Source: Micromonospora sp. WMMD961 (lineage in GTDB: Bacteria; Actinomycetota; Actinomycetes; Mycobacteriales; Micromonosporaceae). Taken from it: a stretch of DNA of 64,000 nt. The notes below the pieces were generated by a model. That model ran no database searches, was not told the origin of the DNA, and saw nothing but the letters and a program-made list of their open reading frames with translations. Position numbers and translations under genes: made by a program. Each line of letters opens with the position of its first letter. Positions within the stretch are counted from its first letter, which is position 1. Of this stretch, positions 50,154-58,463 are shown piece after piece. The stretch covers positions 1,642,501 to 1,706,500 of the forward strand of contig NZ_JARUBJ010000002.1 of the NCBI RefSeq assembly GCF_029626145.1. Reading direction: 5' to 3'.

Positions 50154-51752
50154 ATGAATCCTGTCGTACTGATCGCCGAAGAACTCGCCCCCGCCGCCAT
50201 CGAGGTGCTCGCCCACGACTTCGACGTCCGTCACGTCGACGGCACCGACCGTCCGGCCCTGCTCTCGGCGCTCTCCGAGGCCGACGCCGTCATCGTGCGC
50301 AGCGCGACCCAGATCGACGCCGAGGCGGTCGCCGCCGCGCCGCGACTCAAGGTGGTCGCCCGGGCGGGCGTCGGGCTGGACAACGTCGAGGTGCCGGCCG
50401 CCACCGCCCGGGGCGTCATGGTCGTCAACGCGCCCACCTCCAACATCGTCTCCGCCGCCGAGCAGGCCGTCGCACTGCTGCTCGCCGTCGCCCGCAACAC
50501 CGCGAGCGCCAGCTCGGCGCTCAAGGCGGGGGAGTGGAAGCGGTCGAAGTACACAGGTGTCGAGGTGCAGGGCAAGACCGTCGGCGTGGTCGGGCTCGGT
50601 CGGATCGGGGTGCTCTTCGCGCAGCGCATCGCCGCCTTCGGCACCCGGCTGATCGCGTACGACCCGTACATCCAGCCGGCCCGTGCGGCGCAGCTCGGCG
50701 TACGCCTGGTCGGGTTGGAGGAGTTGCTGCGGGAGAGCGACTTCATCTCCATCCACCTGCCCAAGACGCCGGAGACGGTGGGCCTGATCGGTGAGAAGGA
50801 GCTGGCGATCGTCAAGCCGGGCGTCCGCATCGTCAACGCCGCCCGCGGCGGGCTGGTCGACGAGCAGGCCCTCGCCGACGCGATCGCCGAGGGTCGGGTC
50901 GCCGGCGCCGGCGTCGACGTGTACAGCAAGGAGCCGTGCACCTCCTCGCCGCTGTTCGCCTTCGACAACGTGGTGGCGACCCCGCACCTGGGCGCCTCCA
51001 CCCACGAGGCGCAGGACAAGGCCGGTCTCGCCGTGGCCCGGAGCGTCAAGCTGGCGTTGCAGGGCGAGTTCGTCCCGGACGCGGTGAACGTGCAGGCCGG
51101 TGGCCTGGTCGCCGAGGATGTCCGGCCGCTGTTGCCGCTGGCGGAGAAGCTGGGTCGGGCGTTCACCGCGGTCGCCGGTGGGGTCGCCGCCAGCGTCACG
51201 GTCGAGGTGCGCGGCGAGATCGTCAGCCACGATGTGTCGGTGCTCAAGCTCGCGGCCACCAAGGGCCTGTTCAGCTCGGTCGTCGAGGACCAGGTCACCT
51301 ACGTCAACGCCCCGCACCTGGCGGCGGAGCGCGGTGTCGAGGTCACCCTGGCGGCCCTGGCCGAGACGGCCGAGCAGTCCACCCTGGTCACGGTTCGTGG
51401 CGCGCTGCCGGATGGTCGTACGGTCAGCGTCTCCGGCACGGTCACCCACTCCGGTGCTCGCGACGTCCTCAAGCTGACCGAGGTGGACGGCTTCGACGTG
51501 GAGATCGGCGCGGAGGGCATCCTGCTCTTCCTGCGCTACGCGGACCGGCCCGGTGTCGTCGGCACCGTCGGCACCCTGCTCGGGGAGTCGGGCATCAACA
51601 TCGCGGCCATGCAGGTGGCTCGGCGCGAGGCGGGTGGCGAGACGCTGATGACGCTCACCGTCGACCAGGCGCTCGGCGCCGACCTGCTCACCTCGGCCGC
51701 CGACTCGATCGGTGCCACGGCGGCCAGCGCGGCGGACCTGCGCGACGAGTAA
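50154..51752 (+). CDS. serA: D-3-phosphoglycerate dehydrogenase, long type with ACT domain
   Basis: First enzyme of serine biosynthesis, 532 aa. Substrate/NAD core: ARAGVGLDNVEVPAA, VGVVGLGRIGVLFAQRIAAFG, NAARGGLVDEQAL, TPHLGASTHEAQ. Behind it an intervening (ASB) domain and a C-terminal ACT domain (LRYADRPGVVGTVGTLLGESGINIA), the arrangement of the mycobacterial enzyme with serine feedback. GAGGA precedes the ATG. Alone in its transcription unit, followed by a GC hairpin (51771-51795). Confidence 0.97.
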   Translation: MNPVVLIAEELAPAAIEVLAHDFDVRHVDGTDRPALLSALSEADAVIVRSATQIDAEAVAAAPRLKVVARAGVGLDNVEVPAATARGVMVVNAPTSNIVSAAEQAVALLLAVARNTASASSALKAGEWKRSKYTGVEVQGKTVGVVGLGRIGVLFAQRIAAFGTRLIAYDPYIQPARAAQLGVRLVGLEELLRESDFISIHLPKTPETVGLIGEKELAIVKPGVRIVNAARGGLVDEQALADAIAEGRVAGAGVDVYSKEPCTSSPLFAFDNVVATPHLGASTHEAQDKAGLAVARSVKLALQGEFVPDAVNVQAGGLVAEDVRPLLPLAEKLGRAFTAVAGGVAASVTVEVRGEIVSHDVSVLKLAATKGLFSSVVEDQVTYVNAPHLAAERGVEVTLAALAETAEQSTLVTVRGALPDGRTVSVSGTVTHSGARDVLKLTEVDGFDVEIGAEGILLFLRYADRPGVVGTVGTLLGESGINIAAMQVARREAGGETLMTLTVDQALGADLLTSAADSIGATAASAADLRDE

Positions 51753-51770
51753 CGACGGCACAGCACCATG

Positions 51771-51795
51771 GGGGCCCGGCGATCCGCTGGGCCCC
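51771..51795. terminator. Hairpin after serA
   Basis: GGGGCCC and GGGCCCC enclose an 11-base loop, between convergent serA and the 118-aa gene. Confidence 0.5.
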
Positions 51796-51824
51796 TTGTC
51801 GTGTCCGGGTGAGATGACCCGGCG

Positions 51825-52181
51825 TCAGCCGGGCATCCGGGCCGGGGGCGGGTAGACCGAGCCGTCCTGCGGGTCGAACAGCATGAGCCCGTGCTCGCCG
51901 GCCAGCCGCTCGATGTCCAGCAGCACCTGGTCCGCGCAGGTCGGATGCAGGTTCAGCTCGACATGGTCGTGGGCGGCGTGCAGAGGCGCCACCGCCCACG
52001 GGCTGTTCGGGCCGGGATGGCGGTCCGGATAGGAGGCGGTGATGGCCCGGTAGAAGCTGACCACCCGCGGGTCCGGGTAACGGTCGATGTGTCGCCCCTG
52101 CCGGCAACCGTCGACCGCTGCCCGTACGTCCTCGGGCGTCGCCCCGTCCTCCAGGGCCCACACACTCAGATCGAAACTCAC
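51825..52181 (-). CDS. Conserved hypothetical protein, 118 aa
   Basis: Starts MSFDLSVWALEDGATPEDV (GTG). The pattern of an N-terminal MSFDL.VW, a central SPWAVAPL and a C-terminal HPTCADQVLLDIERLAGEHGLMLFDPQDGSVY is one I have seen in small actinobacterial cytoplasmic proteins without known role. Acidic, no signal peptide or membrane span. Alone on its strand between serA and a 437-base non-coding gap. Confidence 0.55.
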   Translation of the reverse strand: MSFDLSVWALEDGATPEDVRAAVDGCRQGRHIDRYPDPRVVSFYRAITASYPDRHPGPNSPWAVAPLHAAHDHVELNLHPTCADQVLLDIERLAGEHGLMLFDPQDGSVYPPPARMPG

Positions 52182-52618
52182 GGCGGACAGCGTGCCATCC
52201 GCCGTTCACCATGTCGAAACTGCCTCGCCGCCAGCCCAACTGCCGAATTCCGCAACCTCCGGCCAGGACGGTCCGGTGTGGAGACTCTTGCGTCGAGTTG
52301 CGTCGATTCGCTAGCGTACGTGCTGCGGTCACTGGCCGAGTCGAGGCACCGGCCCGTCTTCGGGTGGCGCGGTCGACGTCCGGCCCGACCGGTCCGCACC
52401 CCTCGATTGTGCGAGCCACGCGCACTCGTCGCTGACCGGCCCCCACGGTCGTTGCCGAGACCGTGGGGGCCGATCGCAAGGCCCGACCGGCCGACCAGCA
52501 CCGGCGACGGGGTTCGCCGGCAGCGGAACCATCACCGGGTTCACCGGTTGTGGGCGGTCGAGGTGCGAATCGGGCCGGAGCGCCGCGGGGAGACGGGCTC
52601 GCTGCGACGACCTGCTGT
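52182..52618. other. Non-coding gap with strong hairpin
   Basis: No convincing gene. It contains a perfect 14-bp inverted repeat with an 8-base loop (CGGCCCCCACGGTC, 52437-52450; complement 52459-52472), probably the terminator of the apbE-like gene read from the right. The remainder (52200-52430) should hold the promoter of the 118-aa gene; I see no clear motif. Confidence 0.5.
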
Positions 52619-53461
52619 TCAGCGTCGGTGGGCGAAGAGCACGCGATAGTCGGCGTCGCCACGGAACCACGACAGGCCGGTGGGGCCGGCCGCGTACAGC
52701 GCGGTGGCGTAGGCGTCGGCGATCGTCAGATCGGGCCCCACGACGGTGGCGGCGACGAGTTGGTCGGCCGGCTCACCGGTGTGCGGGTCCACCACATGTC
52801 CCTGCCGTCCGGTCACCCCGGAGGTGCCGACCGCGCCGGCGGTCATCTCCAACACCAGCGGCGCGCGCTCGGGGGCGGTCGGGTGGTGCACGGCGACCCG
52901 CCACGGCCCGCCGTGCGACGCGTGGCCCCGGACGACGAGGTCGGCACCGGTGAGTACGGCGTAGTCGTGGATGCCTGCGGCGCGCAGTCTCTCGGCGGCG
53001 CGTTCGACAGCCCAGCCGCCGAGCAGGCCGCCCGGGTCGAAGCCACCGGGCACCGCCCAGGCGTCGAACCACCCGTCGGTGGCGGCGCGCATGGCCGTGC
53101 AGCGGTCCACCAGGTCGGCGAGGGGTGGGTACGAGTCGGGGCTGATCTCGCCGCGACGTAGGCGGGAGACCAGGCTGTCCGGCCGGTTCGGGCCGTAGGT
53201 GAGGTCGATGGCGCGTAGCTCGGCCACGCTGTCCCGCAGTGCCTCACCGACGCCTCGGCGGCCGAGCCAGGCGGGGGCGTTGAGCAGGAGGGTGTATTCG
53301 GCGGTCGCGGTGCGGACGGTGTGCTGCACGGCGATTCGGCCGTCAGCGGCGGCGGCTGGGTCGATCCGCTGCCGTCGGCGGCCGAGTCGGAGGTCCGGCC
53401 GCCGGCTGCGGAATGCGGACGGGTCCGGCCAGCGGGTCCGTGGCTGCTCGTCGATGCGCAT
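52619..53461 (-). CDS. ApbE-like FAD:protein FMN transferase
   Basis: Protein of 280 aa. Landmarks of the ApbE family: FDAWAVPGGFDPGGLLGGWAVERAAERL (FAD and magnesium site), GAVGTSG, HVVDPHTGEP and ADAYATALYAAG. ApbE enzymes attach FMN to a Ser/Thr of target flavoproteins, usually outside the membrane, but I see no signal peptide and no flavin-carrying target next to it. The first conserved MGT-type motif is not clear, so activity is not certain. ATG 53461 has GAGGGGG upstream. Confidence 0.82.
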   Translation of the reverse strand: MRIDEQPRTRWPDPSAFRSRRPDLRLGRRRQRIDPAAAADGRIAVQHTVRTATAEYTLLLNAPAWLGRRGVGEALRDSVAELRAIDLTYGPNRPDSLVSRLRRGEISPDSYPPLADLVDRCTAMRAATDGWFDAWAVPGGFDPGGLLGGWAVERAAERLRAAGIHDYAVLTGADLVVRGHASHGGPWRVAVHHPTAPERAPLVLEMTAGAVGTSGVTGRQGHVVDPHTGEPADQLVAATVVGPDLTIADAYATALYAAGPTGLSWFRGDADYRVLFAHRR

Positions 53462-53690
53462 CGCATCTGCCCCCTCGCGCTTGGTGTCGCGTCGCCGCGA
53501 CCCCGGGTGGTCAGCAGGCCCCCGTGACCCACTGACCACCACGGTAGGCAGCGGAGATGACCGCCTCATGAGTCTCAGCTGAGAGGGTGCTGTGCATCCG
53601 CGCGTCTCGAATAGTGGAAGCCGCGTACCGGGAGGCGGGACAGGGACGTACCGTTGCCCGGACGGAACCGTTGAGCAGAGGAGTGCGGTC

Positions 53691-54722
53691 GTGGCGCGGA
53701 TCGCGGTGGTGGCCGGGGATGGCATCGGGCCCGAGGTGGTCGCGCAGGCCCGCAAGGTCCTCGACGCGGTACTGCCCGGCGTGCAGGCCACCGAGTACGA
53801 CCTCGGCGCGGCCCGCTGGCACCGTACCGGAGAGGTGTTGCCCGACTCCGTGCTGGCCGAGCTGGCCGGGCACGACGCGATCCTGCTCGGCGCGGTCGGT
53901 GACCCCACGGTTCCGCCCGGCGTGCTGGAGCGAGGTCTGCTGCTCAAGCTCCGCTTCGCCTTCGACCAGTACGTCAACCTGCGCCCGTCCCGGCTCTGGC
54001 CCGGGGTCGCCGGCCCGCTGGGCAGCGTGAAGCCGGGCGAGGTCGACCTGGTGGTGGTGCGTGAGGGCACCGAGGGTCTCTACGCCGGGGCCGGTGGCTC
54101 GCTGCACCGGGACACTCCCGCCGAGGTCGCCACCGAGGAGAGCCTGAACACCCGGCACGGCGTGGAGCGGGTGATCCGGGACGCGTTCGCCCGCGCCGGC
54201 CGCCGGGAGCGGCGCAAGGTCACCCTGGTGCACAAGACCAACGTGCTCACCCACGCCGGGTCGCTCTGGGCGCGCACCTTCGACACGGTCGCCGCCGAGC
54301 ACCCGGACATCGCCACCGAATACCAGCACGTCGACGCGGCGGCCATGTTCCTGGTCACCCAGCCGCAGCGCTACGACGTGGTGGTCACCGACAACCTCTT
54401 CGGAGACATCCTCACCGACATCGCCGCCGCCGTCACCGGCGGGATCGGGCTGGCGGCCAGCGGCTGCATCAACCCCGAGGGGGCGTACCCCTCGATGTTC
54501 GAGCCGGTACACGGCTCGGCGCCGGACATCGCCGGTCAGGGCGTCGCCGATCCGGTTGCCGCGGTGCTCTCCGCCGCGCTCCTCCTTGAGCAGTTGGGGC
54601 ACGCCGAGGCCGCAACCCGGGTCAACGCGGCGGTCGCCGCCGAGCTGGCCAGCCGCACCGCGGGCGTGACGCTGCGGACCGAAGAGGTCGGCGACCGGCT
54701 CGCCGCCCACGCCGTAGCCTGA
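53691..54722 (+). CDS. leuB: 3-isopropylmalate dehydrogenase
   Basis: NAD-dependent oxidative decarboxylase of leucine synthesis, 343 aa. GDGIGPEV at the N-terminus, LLKLRFAFDQYVNLRP, REGTEGLY, HKTNVLT and VTDNLFGDILTD for metal binding. GTG 53691 has GAGGAG 8 bases upstream; an open frame continues further upstream but lacks a signal. Followed by a small hairpin (54751-54769) and ilvE, so the two may be separately transcribed. Confidence 0.96.
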   Translation: MARIAVVAGDGIGPEVVAQARKVLDAVLPGVQATEYDLGAARWHRTGEVLPDSVLAELAGHDAILLGAVGDPTVPPGVLERGLLLKLRFAFDQYVNLRPSRLWPGVAGPLGSVKPGEVDLVVVREGTEGLYAGAGGSLHRDTPAEVATEESLNTRHGVERVIRDAFARAGRRERRKVTLVHKTNVLTHAGSLWARTFDTVAAEHPDIATEYQHVDAAAMFLVTQPQRYDVVVTDNLFGDILTDIAAAVTGGIGLAASGCINPEGAYPSMFEPVHGSAPDIAGQGVADPVAAVLSAALLLEQLGHAEAATRVNAAVAAELASRTAGVTLRTEEVGDRLAAHAVA

Positions 54723-54864
54723 CCACCCCGGCGTCGGCCTGCCCGGGCCCGCCGTCCTGCCCGGACGGCGCTACCCGCTGAACGACCGTTCGGGGTAAGT
54801 TTTCTGGCACAGCCAATTCGGTGTGCGGTCCCGCATGCCGTCGTCCCGCAGGGAGGTCAGCGCG

Positions 54865-55962
54865 ATGAGCGGTGGTGACAAGCTCGACTTCGAGATCCGT
54901 CCGAATCCCGCGCCGGTATCCGCCGCCGACCGGGCCGCCCTGCTGGCCAACCCCGGGTTCGGTCGCGTCCACACCGACCACATGGTCACCATCCGCTACG
55001 CGGAGGGCAAGGGCTGGTACGACGCCCGGGTGGAGGCGCGTGGCCCGATCCCGATGGACCCGGCCAGCGCCGTGCTGCACTACGCGCAGGAGATCTTCGA
55101 GGGGTTGAAGGCGTACCGGACGGCCGACGGCGGCGTGACGATGTTCCGGCCGGATGCCAACGCGGCCCGGTTCGTCGCGTCGGCACAGCGGATGGCGATG
55201 CCGGTGCTGCCGCCCGAGGTGTTCGTCGACTCGCTGCACAAGCTCATCGAGATCGACCAGGAGTGGATCCCCACCGGCGAGGACGGCAGCCTCTACCTGC
55301 GGCCGTTCATGTTCGCCAGCGAGGTGTTCCTCGGCGTCCGCCCGGCCAACGAATACCTCTACCTGGTGATCGCCTCTCCGGTCGGGGCGTACTTCACCGG
55401 TGGCGTCAAGCCGGTCACGGTCTGGGTCTCCCCGGACTACACCCGGGCCGCACCCGGCGGCACCGGCGCGGCCAAGTGCGGTGGCAACTACGCCGCGTCG
55501 CTGGCCGCCCAGGCGGAGGCCATCGAAGCCGGCTGCGACCAGGTGGTCTTCCTGGACGCGGTGGAGCGCCGCTTCGTCGACGAGTTGGGCGGCATGAACG
55601 TCTTCTTCGTCTACGACGACAACACGGTGGTCACCCCGCCGCTGACCGGCACGATCCTGCCCGGCATCACCCGCGACGCGATCATGACGCTCGCGGCGGC
55701 GGCCGGGCACCAGGTCGAGGAACGGCCGGTCAGCTTCACCGACTGGCAGGCCGACGCGGCCAGCGGTCGACTCCGGGAGGTGTTCGCCTGCGGCACCGCC
55801 GCGGTGGTCACCCCGATCGGTGGGGTCCGCTTCCCGGACGGCGAGTTCCTGATCGGTGGGGGCGAGCCCGGCCGGGTCACCATGTCGCTGCGTCAGCAGT
55901 TGGTCGACATCCAGCGCGGCAAGGCCGCCGACGCGCACGGGTGGGTGCAGCGGGTCCTCTGA
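54865..55962 (+). CDS. ilvE: Branched-chain amino-acid aminotransferase
   Basis: PLP enzyme of 365 aa performing the last step of valine, leucine and isoleucine synthesis. The PLP lysine lies in AAKCGGNYAASL, FEGLKAYR and YLRPFMF are present, and GTILPGITRD is the typical C-terminal motif. ATG 54865 has GGGAGG 8 bases upstream. Preceded by a 140-base gap and convergent with a phosphatase gene. Confidence 0.96.
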   Translation: MSGGDKLDFEIRPNPAPVSAADRAALLANPGFGRVHTDHMVTIRYAEGKGWYDARVEARGPIPMDPASAVLHYAQEIFEGLKAYRTADGGVTMFRPDANAARFVASAQRMAMPVLPPEVFVDSLHKLIEIDQEWIPTGEDGSLYLRPFMFASEVFLGVRPANEYLYLVIASPVGAYFTGGVKPVTVWVSPDYTRAAPGGTGAAKCGGNYAASLAAQAEAIEAGCDQVVFLDAVERRFVDELGGMNVFFVYDDNTVVTPPLTGTILPGITRDAIMTLAAAAGHQVEERPVSFTDWQADAASGRLREVFACGTAAVVTPIGGVRFPDGEFLIGGGEPGRVTMSLRQQLVDIQRGKAADAHGWVQRVL

Positions 55963-56012
55963 CCATCGTCACGGGGTCGGCCCGTCGGACGGACCGGCCG
56001 ACCCCGCTTCGC

Positions 56013-56765
56013 CTACGCCTCGTTCAGCAGGTGGTCGCGAAGGGCGGCGAGCTGCTCGTCGGTCACCCCGGCGTGCCGCAGGTACGCCTCGACCGACCCG
56101 TGCCCGGCACGCAGTTCGTCGAGGAAGATCTGCATCGCCTCGGCGGGGGAGGCCAGGAACGGCGCCGGCACGTCCGCCTCGTCCGGGGTGACGGAGGCCA
56201 GCCACGCGCTGTATCGGGCCGACGCCTCGCTGCTGAGCGCGTAGTCCGCGGTGATGTCGGCGTCGTCGACGCCGAGCACGGCGAGCGTCAACGCGCAGAC
56301 GATCCCGGTGCGGTCCTTACCGGCTACGCAGTGCACCACCACCGGGGCGTTGGCGGAGTCGGCGATCAGCCCGACCGCCTCGGCCAGCCCGGCGGTGCCG
56401 GTCTGGGCCAGGTCGGCGTAGCGGTCGGCGAGGTACCGGGCGAGGCTGGCGCCCTCCTCGTGCGGCGTACCCGACCAGTCGTCGTGCTCCGGGTGGATGT
56501 GCCGGTAGGTCAGCCCCTGGTAGGCCGGCACCCGGCCGTCGCGCTCCACCTCGGTGGGGCGGCGCAGGTCGATGACGGTGCGGACGCCGATCGCGGCGAA
56601 GGCGTCCCGGTCGGATTCGGTGAGGCGGTGCAGCGAGTCGGAGCGGTAGAGGCGGCCACTGCGGACCGGCCGGTCGCCGTGGCCGAGGTACCCACCGACG
56701 TCGCGGAAGTTGAAGGTGGCTGGGAGCGAGACATGGCGGCTGTCGTCGATGGCGTCCACGTTCAC
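56013..56765 (-). CDS. Protein tyrosine/serine phosphatase (PTP3-type)
   Basis: Phosphatase of about 250 aa with the P-loop HCVAGKDRTG and the family N-terminal FNFRDVGGY; TVIDLRRPTE and a C-terminal helical lid follow. Related to the mycobacterial PtpB group, which act on phosphotyrosine, phosphoserine or phosphoinositides. GTG 56765 is a likely start but without a visible ribosome binding site. No signal peptide. Context gives no target. Confidence 0.88.
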   Translation of the reverse strand: MNVDAIDDSRHVSLPATFNFRDVGGYLGHGDRPVRSGRLYRSDSLHRLTESDRDAFAAIGVRTVIDLRRPTEVERDGRVPAYQGLTYRHIHPEHDDWSGTPHEEGASLARYLADRYADLAQTGTAGLAEAVGLIADSANAPVVVHCVAGKDRTGIVCALTLAVLGVDDADITADYALSSEASARYSAWLASVTPDEADVPAPFLASPAEAMQIFLDELRAGHGSVEAYLRHAGVTDEQLAALRDHLLNEA

Positions 56766-56814
56766 ACGGTAACGGCCGGTGGGTCCGTGTCCCACCGGCC
56801 GTCGAGCCGAACCG

Positions 56815-57273
56815 TCAGCGTGCCGTGCCAGGCGGGAGAGCGCCGTACGTCTCGTCGTAGTAGCCGCCCAGCCGATCCCGGTAGCTCGGATCGCTGTGGC
56901 TGGTCTCGTCGTACTCCGGGGCGGCCTTGATCTGGTCCCGGGTGCGGTCGACGGAGACGGTGCGCTGGTCGTGGTCGACCTGGTTGACGGTGCCGGCCGG
57001 CAGCATCACCTTCTTGCCGAAGATCCACGGGCCGGTGTCCACGACCAGGTAGCTGCCGTCCACCTCGTGGCTGGCGCTGTCGATCTTGCCGATTCCACCG
57101 TCGGTGGCCTCGACCTTGTAGCCGACCAGGTCGGCGTCGGCCACCCCGGCGTGGTCCCGGTAACGCCAGGGGTCGAAGGTGCCGGCGGGCGCGCCCCCGG
57201 ACACCGTGCCCTGGTCGCCGCCGCGCAGCGGGTCCGGCCCGGCGTGGGTGGCGTGCGGATCGATCCTGTCCAT
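56815..57273 (-). CDS. PRC-barrel domain protein
   Basis: Protein of 152 aa with a PRC-barrel-like core (DADLVGYKVEATDGGIGKID, SYLVVDTGPWIFGKKVMLP) and an acidic tail. Such proteins are often stress-related and some bind RNA or photosystem parts; here the role is unknown. ATG 57273 has AGGAG 8 bases upstream. Same direction as the upstream ahpD and downstream phosphatase genes but with its own spacing. Confidence 0.8.
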   Translation of the reverse strand: MDRIDPHATHAGPDPLRGGDQGTVSGGAPAGTFDPWRYRDHAGVADADLVGYKVEATDGGIGKIDSASHEVDGSYLVVDTGPWIFGKKVMLPAGTVNQVDHDQRTVSVDRTRDQIKAAPEYDETSHSDPSYRDRLGGYYDETYGALPPGTAR

Positions 57274-57439
57274 GCCGTTCACTCCTGACTGTCGCCGATC
57301 GTCGCGGCGTCGGTGGGTGCGTTCCCCCAACGCAGCTACCCGGCTGCCGGGGGATGGAAACGGCTGGAGTGTGGCGATGCTCAGGCGGAGGCCACGGCGC
57401 TGCGGTCAGGGCCGCGGCGCCCAGGCGAGGGTGTGGTGC

Positions 57440-57970
57440 TCAGGCCAGGGCGGCCTCGGCGTCCAGCGTGACCGCAGCGGCGTGCACCACGGCGGCGATC
57501 CGCAGTGCGTCGTGCAGCTGCTCAGCGGTGAAACCTCGGCCACGCAGGGCCTTCTCGTGCAACTCCAGGCACACCCCGCAGCCGGCGATCGCCGACACCG
57601 CGAGGCACCACACCTTGAAGTCACCCTTGTCCACGCCGGGCCGGGCGGTGACCTGCATCCGCAGCCGGGCCGGCATCGAGGCGTACCGCTCGTCACCGAC
57701 GAGGTGCTTGGCCCGGTAGTAGACGTTGTTCATCGCCATGATCGCAGCGGCGGCCTTGGCCGCCTCGACACCCTCCGGCCCGAGGTGTCCCAGCGCCTCG
57801 GCCGCGATCTCCCGCAACACCAGCGCGTTTCGGGCCGTCACCGCGCACGCCAGGGCGGTGCCCCAGGTCTGCGCCGGGGTCAACGTCGAGGTGCCGATGG
57901 TGGAACTCAGGTTGAGTGCGATGTCCTTGGCGTACCCGGGCAGGGCCGCCCTGATCGCGTCCAGGCCCAT
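57440..57970 (-). CDS. ahpD: Alkyl hydroperoxidase AhpD
   Basis: Protein of 176 aa. The redox site is AGCGVCLELH (CxxC plus histidine), NVYYRAKHL precedes it, and length fits the family. In mycobacteria AhpD recycles AhpC with lipoamide/SucB. Here the ahpC gene is reduced to a fragment lacking its catalytic cysteine, so AhpD must act alone or with another peroxiredoxin. ATG 57970 is 2 bases after the stop of that fragment, so it is probably translated by coupling. Confidence 0.92.
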   Translation of the reverse strand: MGLDAIRAALPGYAKDIALNLSSTIGTSTLTPAQTWGTALACAVTARNALVLREIAAEALGHLGPEGVEAAKAAAAIMAMNNVYYRAKHLVGDERYASMPARLRMQVTARPGVDKGDFKVWCLAVSAIAGCGVCLELHEKALRGRGFTAEQLHDALRIAAVVHAAAVTLDAEAALA

Positions 57971-57972
57971 GG

Positions 57973-58149
57973 TCAGACCCCGGCGATCTCCGTCGGACCG
58001 ATGACGCTGACGTCGATCGGCCCGACGGGGACCAGACGCCACTTGCCCTCGTGGGACGCGTGGTTGATCGTCTTGGACGCGTTGGTGACGCCCAGCGATA
58101 CGCAGGCGGCGAGCCTGTGCTCAGGTAAGCGGTCACTGACGGTGAGCAC
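57973..58149 (-). pseudogene. Truncated ahpC remnant
   Basis: A 58-codon frame with an excellent ribosome binding site (AAGGAGG). It reads MLTVSDRLPEHRLAACVSL, then INHASHEGKWRLV, then VIGPTEIAGV and a stop. This is the first third of AhpC, including the region where the peroxidatic cysteine belongs (VCPTEIA in the family); here it is VIGPTEIA, so Cys is replaced by Gly. The remaining two thirds are missing. The stop is 2 bases before the ahpD ATG. Confidence 0.75.
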
Positions 58150-58350
58150 AGGTCCTCCTTGCAGATGGCGCGGTGGCCATCATTGGATCCGTTCCAGATG
58201 CTTCCGCACGGCTGTTCCCGCCGGTGAGCGGCCTGGTGGCTTGTGAAGCCGATCACGAGCGGTGGTTCCGACTGAACGAACCCTCAGTAATCGTCCCGCC
58301 ATGTGGGTTCTTCCTCCCAAAACCAGGGGCGGGGTGGCAGAGTGGCGATC

Positions 58351-58383
58351 GTGACCAGCACTGCCCTGATTATTGCGACCTAG
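58351..58383 (+). CDS. cimA leader peptide, 10 residues
   Basis: GTG start, reads MTSTALIIAT, stop TAG. CTG ATT ATT gives Leu-Ile-Ile; ATT is a rare Ile codon in this genome. The stop overlaps the first base of the following hairpin. Fits a leader that senses charged isoleucine tRNA for the isoleucine-pathway gene cimA. Confidence 0.6.
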   Translation: MTSTALIIAT

Positions 58384-58441
58384 CGCGCCGGCCCCCCTCC
58401 GCCGAGCGCGCAGACCTCCCGCATCCGCGGGAGGTCTTTTT
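58383..58441 (+). terminator. cimA attenuator hairpins
   Basis: First hairpin GCGCGC-c-GGC ... GCC-ga-GCGCGC (58383-58411). Then a perfect 11-bp stem AGACCTCCCGC-atcc-GCGGGAGGTCT (58412-58437) followed by a run of T to 58441. It is an intrinsic terminator placed 22 bases before the cimA start and behind an Ile-rich leader peptide. Confidence 0.75.
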
Positions 58442-58463
58442 GTTGCTCCGAGAAAGGATCCTG

